Shown here: positions 44,721-53,143 of the stretch, piece by piece
How positions within the stretch are numbered: position 1 is the stretch's first letter
Layout: each line of letters starts with the position of its first letter
Assembly (NCBI GenBank): GCA_965228785.1
Contig: CBDDIF010000002.1
Location: forward strand, 248,001-312,000
Direction of reading: 5' to 3'
Source: Hoeflea_A sp965228785
GTDB taxonomy: Bacteria; Pseudomonadota; Alphaproteobacteria; Rhizobiales; Rhizobiaceae
Length of the DNA: 64,000 nucleotides
Program-made: the position numbers and the translations under genes
The notes under the pieces: generated by a model
What the model was told of the DNA's origin: nothing
Seen by the model: only the letters and a program-made list of their open reading frames with translations
The model's database searches: none

Positions 44721-45497
44721 ATGACCGGCACCACAAGTTTCCTCATCACCTTCATTGCCCTGTTCGTCATCATCGCGATCCGCTACTTCGCAATCGCCGG
44801 GCTGTTCTACTGGCTACTGTGGGGCCGCGATCCGGAGCATGTGGCGGCGTTGCGCTTGTCCAAGGGATCGCCGGATCGAGCCGTCGTTCTGCACGAAATC
44901 AAGTGGTCCATGGTGTCGTCTCTGATTTACGCGTTTCCGGGTGCTGTGGTGATTGAGGCCTGGAAGAACGGTGGTACGGCGCTCTATTCGGATCTCTCCG
45001 CCTATGGCTACTGGTACGTGCCGGTGAGCGTCTTTCTCTACCTGTTCCTGCACGATACGTTCTTCTATTGGACGCATCGGCTGATGCATCATCCGCGTCT
45101 GTTTGCCACGATGCACAAGACCCACCACATGTCGAACAATCCGACGCCCTGGGCGGCGTTTTCGTTCCACCCTTGGGAATCGATCCTCACCGCGTTCTTC
45201 CTGCCCATTCTGGTCTTTGTCATTCCGCTGCACACGGGCGCGGCGCTATTCATCCTGATTCTGATGACGATCGCCAGTGTGCTCAATCACACGGGATGGG
45301 AGATTTTTCCGACCGCATGGATTCGTGGCTTCCTGGGCCGCCACGTCATCACGGCGACCCATCACAATCTGCACCACACCAATTACAAGGTGAACTACGG
45401 GCTCTATTTCCGCTTCTGGGACAGGCTTATGGGCACCGACGTGATGGAGAGCGTGTACCCGCATCTAAAGCCTGAGGCTAAGCCGGACCGAGCGTAG
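44721..45497 (+). CDS. Sterol desaturase / fatty acid hydroxylase family membrane di-iron protein
   Basis: 258 aa with hydrophobic segments at about residues 5-33, 63-80, 98-115 and 155-190. The His boxes are the di-iron ligands: HDTFFYWTHRLMHH (111-124), MHKTHHMSNN (His132, 135, 136), LNHTGW (His190) and THHNLHH (214-219). These enzymes hydroxylate or desaturate lipid chains or sterol-like molecules with O2 and need two electrons from a partner such as cytochrome b5. The neighbouring gene encodes a b5-domain flavoprotein, so a functional pair is plausible. No Shine-Dalgarno precedes the ATG. Substrate not identifiable. Confidence 0.92.
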   Translation: MTGTTSFLITFIALFVIIAIRYFAIAGLFYWLLWGRDPEHVAALRLSKGSPDRAVVLHEIKWSMVSSLIYAFPGAVVIEAWKNGGTALYSDLSAYGYWYVPVSVFLYLFLHDTFFYWTHRLMHHPRLFATMHKTHHMSNNPTPWAAFSFHPWESILTAFFLPILVFVIPLHTGAALFILILMTIASVLNHTGWEIFPTAWIRGFLGRHVITATHHNLHHTNYKVNYGLYFRFWDRLMGTDVMESVYPHLKPEAKPDRA

Positions 45498-45527
45498 GTT
45501 TGCCGCGACCGGCGTAGGTCCCATCCC

Positions 45528-46973
45528 TCAGTGCTCCAGGTGTTGTGCCATCAAACGGTCGATTTCCTCGATCAGGAGCTCGAGATCGCTGCGTCGGCTG
45601 CGATGGTTGGCGATTGCGCAACGCAGAGCATAGGTTTCACCGACACGCGTATCGGACAGCGCAGCTACTCCGGTTTCCTGCAGGCGCAGCATGACTTCAC
45701 GGTTCAGGTTGTCGATCGCGTCCTCGTCCAGACCCGACGGACAAATCCGAAAGCAAACAATGTTCAGATCCGGCTCGGCCAACAACTCCATATGCGGTGC
45801 AGCACGGATGAGGTCGGCCAGAAACTGTGCCTGGGCGATGTTTTGGTCGATCAGACGCCCCAACTTCGACGCACCGTGCTCTTTAAGGCTCATCCAGACC
45901 TTCAACGCGCGAAAGCCCCGCGAAGTCTGGATGCCGTATTCATGCAGCCAGTTGCCCGCGGCCACACCGCGCGGCTTTTCCTCCAGATAGGCCTGGCTAA
46001 GGGCAAAAGTCTCTCGGTGCTGTGTCTCGTCCTTGACCAGGCAACAGCCCACGTCGAAGGGTGCATGCAGCCACTTGTGGGGATCCAGCGCTACGGAATC
46101 AGCACGATCCAGTCCCGCCAGTTTGCCTCCGTTGCGTGGAGCGATTGCCGCGAGGGCGCCGATACAGCCGTCCACATGAAACCACAGACCTTCAGCGGCT
46201 GCGATTTCAGCAATTGCAGGCAAATCGTCGATAGCACCGGTGTTGATGGTTCCGGCATTGGCAATGACGGCGACCGGCTTCACGCCGTCTGCACGGTCCT
46301 CGGCAATGCTCTGCCGCAGCAGGTCCAGGTTCAGGCGGTAATCGGACCGCGACGGGATTTCGCGCAATGCGCTGCGACCCAACCCGAGGATCTCCATCGC
46401 GCTCAGATGGCAGCCATGCATCTGGTCGGACCCGTAAAACGCCAGTTTCTTGTCTCCGAGCCCATGCTCGCGCACCGTGTCCTGCCCCAGGGCAATATTG
46501 CGCGCGATGGTTAGCCCGATGAGATTGGCCACCGAACCGCCGCTGGTCAGCGTGCCGCTGGCATCAGCGGGAAAGCCCATCATGGTCTTGAGCCAATCCA
46601 CGACCTGGTGGTCCATCAGAGCCGCCGCATGGTTACCACCACCAAGATTGGACCCTTGAACCGCGGCAAGAAAATCACCGAGCGCGCCGGTGAAGTTGCT
46701 GGACCCCATGTACCACATCCAGAAGCGCGGATGGACGTTGCCCATGGGATAGGGCATCAGATTGGCACTGATCTCGTCAAGGATGCTGTCGAGCCCCTGC
46801 CCTTCCATGGGCAAGGGCGCATTGAAGGCCGCGTGCACGGCTGGCGGCATGTCCTGCCACACGGGGGCATCGCGGATTTTGGAGAGATAGGCGATCGACT
46901 CGTCCACCGCCCTATGGGCGGCCGCGCGCGCCGTTTCCCAATCGTCGGGATCGAGCGTCTCTTCGCTGTCCAT
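45528..46973 (-). CDS. Pyridoxal-phosphate-dependent decarboxylase, aromatic/glutamate type
   Basis: 481 aa group II decarboxylase. The PLP lysine is in DPHKWLHAPFDVG (about residue 300). The phosphate-binding part is LTSGGSVANLIGL, the His stacking on the ring is near MHGCHLSAMEI, and the Asp-x-Cys pair FHVDGCIGA is the cofactor-nitrogen site. It could decarboxylate an aromatic amino acid (tryptophan, tyrosine, phenylalanine) or a related one. The ATG overlaps the TGA of the cysteine synthase gene by one base (TGATG), so the two are translationally coupled. No transporter or regulator is adjacent, so the pathway is open. Confidence 0.9.
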   Translation of the reverse strand: MDSEETLDPDDWETARAAAHRAVDESIAYLSKIRDAPVWQDMPPAVHAAFNAPLPMEGQGLDSILDEISANLMPYPMGNVHPRFWMWYMGSSNFTGALGDFLAAVQGSNLGGGNHAAALMDHQVVDWLKTMMGFPADASGTLTSGGSVANLIGLTIARNIALGQDTVREHGLGDKKLAFYGSDQMHGCHLSAMEILGLGRSALREIPSRSDYRLNLDLLRQSIAEDRADGVKPVAVIANAGTINTGAIDDLPAIAEIAAAEGLWFHVDGCIGALAAIAPRNGGKLAGLDRADSVALDPHKWLHAPFDVGCCLVKDETQHRETFALSQAYLEEKPRGVAAGNWLHEYGIQTSRGFRALKVWMSLKEHGASKLGRLIDQNIAQAQFLADLIRAAPHMELLAEPDLNIVCFRICPSGLDEDAIDNLNREVMLRLQETGVAALSDTRVGETYALRCAIANHRSRRSDLELLIEEIDRLMAQHLEH

Positions 46974-48016
46974 CAGTCGCCCATCTGCGCCGTAGGCGTT
47001 GACAGCGAGATGGCAATTTCCTCTTCCGTCATTTCCGGTTCGATATTCTCAAAGAGCGGCGTTGTCATGTAGCGCTCGGAGGTATCGGGCATCATGGCCA
47101 GGAGGACGGACCCTTGCGGAGCGGACTGGGCAACCTTGAGGGCGGCCAACACCGTGCCGCCGCCGGAAATGCCGGTCAGAATGCCTTCTTTGGACGCCAG
47201 ATCCTGCGCCGTTGCAATCGCATCGGGTCCGGCTACCGGCACTAATTCATCATAGGAGTTATTGTCCAGCGCTTCCTGCAATACGAAGGGAATGAAATCA
47301 GGGGTCCATCCCTGAAACGGATGTGGCTCCCAGGCGGGATGTCCCTTGGCCGGGCTGCCATCCGAATTACGTGGCTGTGGTGTGCCACTTCCGATCAATG
47401 CTGCGTTGGCGGGCTCGGTCAGGATGATCTTCGTGTCGGGCCGTTCGCGCCTCAGAACCCGCGACACACCGGTCAGCGTGCCGCCCGTCCCGAAGCCCGT
47501 CACGAAATGAGTGAGTTTTCGGTCCTTGAAGTCCTCTACAATTTCCGGGCCTGTGGTCTTTTCATGGATCAGCGCATTGGCTTCGGTTTCGAACTGGCGC
47601 GCCAGGAACCAGCCGTTCGTCTTTGCGAGCTCCACCGCTTTGTCATACATGCCCATGGCCTTCAGTGCCCGAGGCGTCAAAACAACCTTGGCCCCCAGCA
47701 TGCGCATCAAGCGCCGCCGCTCGACGGAAAAACTGTCGGCCATGACAACCACGAGCGGGTATCCCCTCGCCGCGCAGACCATGGCCAGCCCGATACCGGT
47801 GTTGCCGCTCGTCGCTTCAACCACCGTCTGGCCGGGCTTCAGCACGCCGTTTTTTTCAGCCTCGTCGATGATGCTCATCGCCAGCCGATCTTTCACGGAC
47901 GCCGCGGGATTAAACGCCTCTGCTTTCACGTAAAGCTCCACATGAGACGGCGCGAGATTGTTGATCCGGATAACCGGAGTCTTGCCAATGGTCTGAATGA
48001 TGTCTGAGTAAATCAC
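46973..48016 (-). CDS. cysK: Cysteine synthase (O-acetylserine sulfhydrylase family)
   Basis: Forms L-cysteine from O-acetylserine and sulfide with PLP. 347 aa from the GTG at 48016, which has GGGAG 8 bases upstream; the frame extends 27 codons further without family likeness. Motifs: PLP Lys in NPAASVKDRLAM, phosphate-contacting TSGNTGIG, and GFGTGGTLTGVSRVL. The C-terminal LTGISGGGTVLAAL is also typical. The stop overlaps the next gene's ATG. Since a decarboxylase is coupled to it, a specialised role (for example making a substituted alanine that is then decarboxylated) is possible; that is inference. Confidence 0.88.
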   Translation of the reverse strand: MIYSDIIQTIGKTPVIRINNLAPSHVELYVKAEAFNPAASVKDRLAMSIIDEAEKNGVLKPGQTVVEATSGNTGIGLAMVCAARGYPLVVVMADSFSVERRRLMRMLGAKVVLTPRALKAMGMYDKAVELAKTNGWFLARQFETEANALIHEKTTGPEIVEDFKDRKLTHFVTGFGTGGTLTGVSRVLRRERPDTKIILTEPANAALIGSGTPQPRNSDGSPAKGHPAWEPHPFQGWTPDFIPFVLQEALDNNSYDELVPVAGPDAIATAQDLASKEGILTGISGGGTVLAALKVAQSAPQGSVLLAMMPDTSERYMTTPLFENIEPEMTEEEIAISLSTPTAQMGD

Positions 48017-48580
48017 CAAATTATCTCCCTGGGCTCGCCGTGAAAACAGGCTTTGAACTGGACCTGGATGCCGCAGCGTTGCGGCGTGGGCGGTCATGCG
48101 TGATACCGGTTAAAGGCCTGATTTTCAAGATGATGAGCCGGCTTGCAATGCTGTCAGTAGTGGACGGTCATGCGTGAAAATCTCATGGCGTATGGTGTCT
48201 CAACCAGCGTGACGGGAAAGTGCTGCCGGACCGCTCAACCCTTGGTTTCAGCCAACAATGGTGCGATCGTGCATATGAGCTTGTGCGCAGCCAACGTTAC
48301 ATAATATCGCAGTCACACCCCAGAAGGCGCCCCCCCTTGACCGGTTTCAACGCCCGCTGTGCTCCGCTTTTAATCTGGGAGTCGTCGAAGCTCCAAAGCC
48401 CTTGCGACCTCGATTAATGCAACCGTCATTTTTTCAGAGCGCGACCCGCATTTTTGCCAGTACCTCGTCGGGAGTATGGGCCTAACATTTTCGAAATGAA
48501 GCGCTTTCAGGAAAATCGGGCAAAAAACCAAAACGATATGCCGATTTCCTTGTTTTCTCCGGTAATTGAAAGGCTGGCAA
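48017..48580. other. Divergent intergenic region upstream of cysK and the second RTX gene
   Basis: 564 bases with no gene I can support. It holds a 13-bp direct repeat (CGGTCATGCGTGA at 48091-48103 and 48165-48177), which could be an operator upstream of cysK. Promoters of the two divergent units should lie here; none is clear. Confidence 0.4.
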
Positions 48581-50014
48581 ATGGCGGCGCCCTACAGTTT
48601 TTATTACAGCGTAGCGAATGATCGGACGCTCAACTTGCCGTTCCCGACTAACATAGCGGGGGCTGTTGCCGAGATCACGAGAAGGGATGTCGACGATCAG
48701 GATGGTTTGGAACCGGGTATCAAAACCACGGTGACCATGGACTATCAGTTCGGTTTCTTGAGAGGCACCTTCCAACTGGAAATCGAAATCATTGCCGTAG
48801 GCAATGACGGTTCATTGCTTGTCGAGGCCGGTGATTTGACCGGGTCTTTCGTCAGTCAACTCATCGATCTCCTTCCAGGCGATGGGGAAACTCTGGTTTT
48901 GACGAACACTGCCGGTCTGAGCGGATCCAATCTGGACGAACTGGGCGTTTTTGATCTGGAAGACCCATCCATACCGCCCGGCCAGGAGTTCATCTATTCC
49001 GAAAACCAGAGCGAGGGGTTTGTCGTCGGCACCGTGGTGGCCAGCGACAATGCGGAAGTATCCGGGTTTAGGATCCTAAGCGGCAATGACGATGGATTCT
49101 TCCAGATCAACACCGATGGGCAAATATCACTGACGGCGGTCGGCGTCGCCGCAGCGGCGGCTTCCAACGACTTTGAGACCCAACCCAATGCGTTCAATCT
49201 GGAGATTGAGGCCATCGACGCGGCCGGCAACACATACAGCGAGCTTGTGGCCGTGCTCCTTTCTGACGTTGACGATGAGGACCCCGTCCTGTCCCAAGGC
49301 CAGAACTTTAGCTATGCCGAATCGCAATCCGAAGGGTTTGTGGTCGGTACGGTACTGGCAACCGACAATGTGGCGGTGACCGGCTACAGCATCATCGCGG
49401 GCAATGACGACGACTTTTTCGCTATCAGCGCAAACGGCGAAGTCTCGCTCACGGCAGCGGGCGCGGCCTCCGCATCCAACGATTTCGAAACTGGTCCCAA
49501 TATTTTCAGCCTGACGGTGGAGGCAACCGATGCCGCGGGCAATACAGGGACGGAGATCGTCACCATTTCGGTAACCGACATCTACGAAGCTAAACCGATC
49601 ATCGGAACGAACTGGTGTGACTTCCTGTTAGGAAGCCGTGCGGGCGAAACGATCGAGGGTCTGCGCGGCAATGATCTCATTTTCGGCTGGAACGGCGACG
49701 ATGTGATTCTTGGCGGCAGCGGGTGCGATTTCTTAATCGGTGGATGCGGCGCCGACGACATTACGGGCGGATCTGGCCGGGACACCGTCATGGGCGGAAG
49801 GGGCGAGGATCTGTTCATCCTTACAGAGGGTTTGGGATGGGATCGTATTCTCGATTTCCGCGCGGGAGAGGATAAATTCGGCCTGAAAGATGAGCTGACC
49901 TTCGAAGACCTGTCATTATCCGGCAATCGAATTTTGGCCGGGTCCGATCTGCTCGCCGTGGTGTGCGGTTTTCAGACCTCATCCCTCAGCGAAGACGACT
50001 TTCAGATCCTGTAG
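48581..50014 (+). CDS. RTX protein with two cadherin-like repeats
   Basis: 477 aa without signal peptide. Residues 1-130 are a unique N-terminal region. Two homologous cadherin-like units follow at about 137-236 and 242-335, each beginning YSENQSEGFVVGTVVASDN or YAESQSEGFVVGTVLATDN and ending in a DAAGNT...V.. DV segment. RTX nonapeptide repeats are at 355-410 (GNDLIFGWNGDDVILGGSG). The end, with EDDFQIL, resembles a type I secretion signal. Four Cys occur (346, 382, 389, 462), two inside the RTX part, which is unusual for RTX proteins. ATG at 48581 with AAAGG upstream. Probably a secreted surface adhesin or matrix protein. Confidence 0.88.
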   Translation: MAAPYSFYYSVANDRTLNLPFPTNIAGAVAEITRRDVDDQDGLEPGIKTTVTMDYQFGFLRGTFQLEIEIIAVGNDGSLLVEAGDLTGSFVSQLIDLLPGDGETLVLTNTAGLSGSNLDELGVFDLEDPSIPPGQEFIYSENQSEGFVVGTVVASDNAEVSGFRILSGNDDGFFQINTDGQISLTAVGVAAAAASNDFETQPNAFNLEIEAIDAAGNTYSELVAVLLSDVDDEDPVLSQGQNFSYAESQSEGFVVGTVLATDNVAVTGYSIIAGNDDDFFAISANGEVSLTAAGAASASNDFETGPNIFSLTVEATDAAGNTGTEIVTISVTDIYEAKPIIGTNWCDFLLGSRAGETIEGLRGNDLIFGWNGDDVILGGSGCDFLIGGCGADDITGGSGRDTVMGGRGEDLFILTEGLGWDRILDFRAGEDKFGLKDELTFEDLSLSGNRILAGSDLLAVVCGFQTSSLSEDDFQIL

Positions 50015-50052
50015 CGGTCATCGGAAGCTTAGGTATGCCGCTGCGTTCCTGC

Positions 50053-50433
50053 CTAAACAACAATCGCGAATATTATCACCAGCAGGGCAATGGCGATCAC
50101 CAGTGACGCGACGATGATCAGCCGTGCCAGGTGGCCGAGGCTTGTGCCCGTGCGGGTGACGGTGACATCGGCGGTCGGCTCGACATGGACGGAAAAGAGC
50201 GTATCCCAGACGCCCTTGTGGACTTTGCAGTCTGCCTCGAGGGGCTGGGAGCGCGGCGGCTTGGGGAAAAGCCAGTTGGAACCGCGTATTTCCACCGTTC
50301 CGGCAACCTTTTCGCCGGGTGTTTTGGGTTCCACCCGGAAACTATAGGTCATGTCCAGGCTGTTCGAAAATGTAGAAAAGACCTTCGTTTTCTGGCCCTT
50401 GAGAGCCGTTTTGGGTTTTGCGCGAAAGAGCAC
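50053..50433 (-). CDS. Small protein with C-terminal membrane helix
   Basis: 126 aa. The first 95 residues look soluble and beta-rich (MTYSFRVEPKTPGEKVAGTV, VHVEPTADVTVTRTGTSLG). The last 25 or so (LIIVASLVIAIALLVIIFAIVV) are a strong membrane helix with almost no C-terminal tail, the layout of a tail-anchored protein. No family recognised. It lies convergent with the second RTX gene and downstream of a small DUF3329-like gene on the same strand. Start codon not certain. Confidence 0.6.
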   Translation of the reverse strand: MLFRAKPKTALKGQKTKVFSTFSNSLDMTYSFRVEPKTPGEKVAGTVEIRGSNWLFPKPPRSQPLEADCKVHKGVWDTLFSVHVEPTADVTVTRTGTSLGHLARLIIVASLVIAIALLVIIFAIVV

Positions 50434-50503
50434 TGTTGCCTGGCCGCCGTGTCGTTATTGCGTTCGCTGACAGCCTCGCACGGGTCATCGGCGAAGACCA
50501 GAG

Positions 50504-50689
50504 TTACTCGTTGCGCCGGGCGATCAGCAGGTGATAGGCGGCAACGCCGCCGATACCGGTGAAGATCATGCCCCACGTGATGGCGCCGGAGGCAAACTCG
50601 AACAGGCCCCAACCGACGCAGATGACGACAACAACGATGCGTCGCCAAAGCGGGTCAAAGAACGGATGGTCGAAGTCGAACAGGGCCAT
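50504..50689 (-). CDS. Small membrane protein, DUF3329-like
   Basis: 61 aa from the ATG at 50689 (GAG about 9 bases upstream). The frame is open 22 codons further, but those residues are not hydrophobic. It begins MALFDFDHPFFDPLWRRIVV and has two hydrophobic helices (VVVVICVGWGLFEFASGAI; MIFTGIGGVAAYHLLIA). I associate this PFF.PLWRR pattern with the DUF3329-type membrane region, by memory only. Function unknown. It follows the DUF1513 gene by 70 bases on the same strand. Confidence 0.7.
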   Translation of the reverse strand: MALFDFDHPFFDPLWRRIVVVVICVGWGLFEFASGAITWGMIFTGIGGVAAYHLLIARRNE

Positions 50690-50759
50690 TGTCAATTTGC
50701 TCTTGAAGATCGAACTATGGTTCGTCTTGTAGCGAGCGGGTGGCCCAGTCCGCAAGGCT

Positions 50760-51875
50760 TCAATCGGATGCGGGAACCAGTCGGGTCGACGCCGTGAGAT
50801 GATTGTCCCAACGGTGGGTGGATTGTGTCGACGCGCTGAGTGCCGTTTGCGCCGTGCCCTCAGCCGACGTCATTGCAAACTGCGCTCCGTGCGAAGCCAA
50901 GCCGCACACCTTGCGCTGCTCGACGACCGTGGCGTTGGAAGGATCCGATGCCAGGTAATGAACGACCACCCCTCCCCGCGGCGATGAAACCGCCAGCCGG
51001 TCGCTGTCAAAGTTGTAGGCGATCGATCCGACATAACCTTTCAGCCTTGCTGTGGCAGCCCGCGGCAGTGGAACAGTGCTCAGTCCGTTTTCATCGTTCC
51101 AGATATGAACGAGTGGCACGATCTGGGCGGGGTTGCCTTCGTGCTGACCGGCGATCCACAGTCGACCGCGATCATCGCCGTCCATATGGCGAAGCGAGAG
51201 CTTGTTTAGCTCTTGCGGCAGCGTCACCCGATGTTGAACTGTGCCATTCGCTGTGTCGATGAAGGCGAGCGATGGTTCCATGGTCGGAATGTTGAGTTTT
51301 GCCCGCCCGTAATCCGGATGGGTCTCGATGCCGCCATTGGCCACTGCCAGTGTGCGGCCGTTCGGCATCAGACGAATATCGTGCGGGCCGATGCCGCCCG
51401 TAGGGAATTCACCGATCCGCCGGAAACCGTCGGAGGCATCGTAAAGACCGATCAGGCCGCGCGCGTTTTCAAAATCGTTTTCCGTCGCGAAGAGCAGCTT
51501 TCCGTCAGTTGAAAAGGCGCCATGCCCATAGAAATGGCGACCTGCAGGTGAAGAGAAGAACTGCGGTTCGGAGGACCGGTCTGTCGCGAAGGCGCAGGCG
51601 AAATTGCCCGGGCGGCGGGCGAAAACAACCGCCTTCACCGATCCCGGCTGGAACACGACATCATGACCGCGAGCGGGAAGCGAAATGCGGCTAACAACGG
51701 TCCCCTCCTCCGACAGGACGGCGGCGCCGAAGGTGTTCTGATCGGTCAAGTAAGCCGTCGCGAACAGGACTTCTGATCGCTGGGCCGCATCTGCGGCCCG
51801 CTGTGACACGCCTGCCAGCAGCGTTGCGCCGGCAGCTGTCAGAAATGTCCGGCGGTCAGACGGACCGCTGTGCAT
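50760..51875 (-). CDS. DUF1513 protein with Tat signal
   Basis: 371 aa. The N-terminus SDRRTFLTAAGATLLAGVSQ is a twin-arginine signal, so the folded protein is exported to the periplasm, possibly with a bound cofactor. The rest matches the DUF1513 family, a beta-propeller-like protein (GHGAFSTDGKLLFATEND, GGIGPHDIRLMPNGRTLAVANGG, read in parts). These genes are typically encoded with imelysin genes in iron-regulated loci. Here it follows the imelysin gene by 2 bases on the same strand, consistent with one operon. Confidence 0.9.
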   Translation of the reverse strand: MHSGPSDRRTFLTAAGATLLAGVSQRAADAAQRSEVLFATAYLTDQNTFGAAVLSEEGTVVSRISLPARGHDVVFQPGSVKAVVFARRPGNFACAFATDRSSEPQFFSSPAGRHFYGHGAFSTDGKLLFATENDFENARGLIGLYDASDGFRRIGEFPTGGIGPHDIRLMPNGRTLAVANGGIETHPDYGRAKLNIPTMEPSLAFIDTANGTVQHRVTLPQELNKLSLRHMDGDDRGRLWIAGQHEGNPAQIVPLVHIWNDENGLSTVPLPRAATARLKGYVGSIAYNFDSDRLAVSSPRGGVVVHYLASDPSNATVVEQRKVCGLASHGAQFAMTSAEGTAQTALSASTQSTHRWDNHLTASTRLVPASD

Positions 51876-51877
51876 CG

Positions 51878-52939
51878 TCAGTCTCCATCCAGCGGCGAAA
51901 AGGTGGTCGGCAGGCCCAACGCTTCGGCCGTCTGTTCGCCGATCAGGTTTTGCAGTGAGCGGGTAACGACCACGAGATAACTCAGGTTCGAGGAAATCCC
52001 AGGTGCTGTAACGATCGTCTCGACCGACCCTTTCAACTCGGATAACGCATTGAAAGCATTATCGAATTCGAACTCGACAGAGCCGGCGATCCACTGCCGG
52101 TCTTGCGGTAGCCCTTGCAGAAGGCCCGAAATCTGGATCAGATCCCGCATCCCCATCAGCGAGGCGGCGATCATCTCCCGGGTCTGGTTGCTACGCCAGA
52201 AAAGAGCGCGCTTATACGGTTTCTTCTCGATTCCGAACGGAGCAATGGGCTTCAATTGCTGATCGCGAATGATCTCAAGACCGTTCGAGATCAGGCCGAC
52301 CAGCGAAGCAATCGCTTCCTTGTCGTTTCGATACAGGTCATTGGTCGGTCCCGGCTCGGACCAGACACCGGCAAACCCCGATGGGTCTTGCCAATCTTCC
52401 GAAACCGATTGGGATATGGAAGCGATGTTGCGAGCGACGGCCAAAGCGAATTGGCAACGGTAGCCATCGCCTGAGCCAACAAGGCCATCCGATCCGCTGC
52501 CGAAGAGCAGGAACTCCAGGGCTCCAAACCCTTGCAGCGCAACACTCTTTGCATACAGCGCCCCAGGATTGAGCAGAGACTGGTCTTGGGTAGCAAGGGC
52601 TCTCTGCACCTGCTTCAATCCGATGGAGCGGCGGTCTGGCCAAAACAAAAGCCGATCGCGGCGGTTTTCGGTTTCAAGCGGCCCGATGCGCAGGAAGTTG
52701 ATGCGACCAAGACCCTGAACCGCGAAGCGAAATCCATCACGTGCATCCGCTAGCGAGGCCGCAGTGGCCGTTTGGCACAGCCGGTCGATATCGGAGGCAA
52801 GAATATTGCTGTTTTCTGCAAACCGCTCGACGTTCGGGACGATGTAGCCGGAGATAGCGTTACGAACGGATGAAGCGTTCGCAGCCGCAGCGCTAGCTCC
52901 AAACAGGACCAGGAGAAGCCCGACAAGCAATCCGCGCAT
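51878..52939 (-). CDS. Imelysin-family periplasmic protein
   Basis: 353 aa. Residues 1-22 are a signal peptide (MRGLLVGLLLVLFGASAAAA). Imelysin/M75-type helical repeats follow, with FRFAVQGLGRINFLRIGPL and LQGFGALEFLLFGSG, the second being the GxHxxE-like spot; the usual His is replaced (GFGALEF), so a metal role is doubtful. Family members (IrpA/EfeO-like) are linked to periplasmic iron uptake. In the usual cluster there are two imelysins, a di-heme peroxidase and DUF1513; here only this one and DUF1513 are seen. Upstream lies a 204-base divergent region with the SnoaL-like gene. Confidence 0.87.
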   Translation of the reverse strand: MRGLLVGLLLVLFGASAAAANASSVRNAISGYIVPNVERFAENSNILASDIDRLCQTATAASLADARDGFRFAVQGLGRINFLRIGPLETENRRDRLLFWPDRRSIGLKQVQRALATQDQSLLNPGALYAKSVALQGFGALEFLLFGSGSDGLVGSGDGYRCQFALAVARNIASISQSVSEDWQDPSGFAGVWSEPGPTNDLYRNDKEAIASLVGLISNGLEIIRDQQLKPIAPFGIEKKPYKRALFWRSNQTREMIAASLMGMRDLIQISGLLQGLPQDRQWIAGSVEFEFDNAFNALSELKGSVETIVTAPGISSNLSYLVVVTRSLQNLIGEQTAEALGLPTTFSPLDGD

Positions 52940-53143
52940 GGTTCGACCTTTTTGTCACAAACACCACTGTTCCGGCACTAACGCCTTTGGCGATGTTTCG
53001 CAACGCCCGTGCAGGTTTCCAATTGCTCAGTCGGACAGTCAGATTGGGATGTCCGCTTGGTGTTAGCACCTATGGCCGTGTATCATCCGGCACCATAATA
53101 CTTTGAGTTGCAACCTCAGACGAACCGTGAAGAGGAGACGGCA

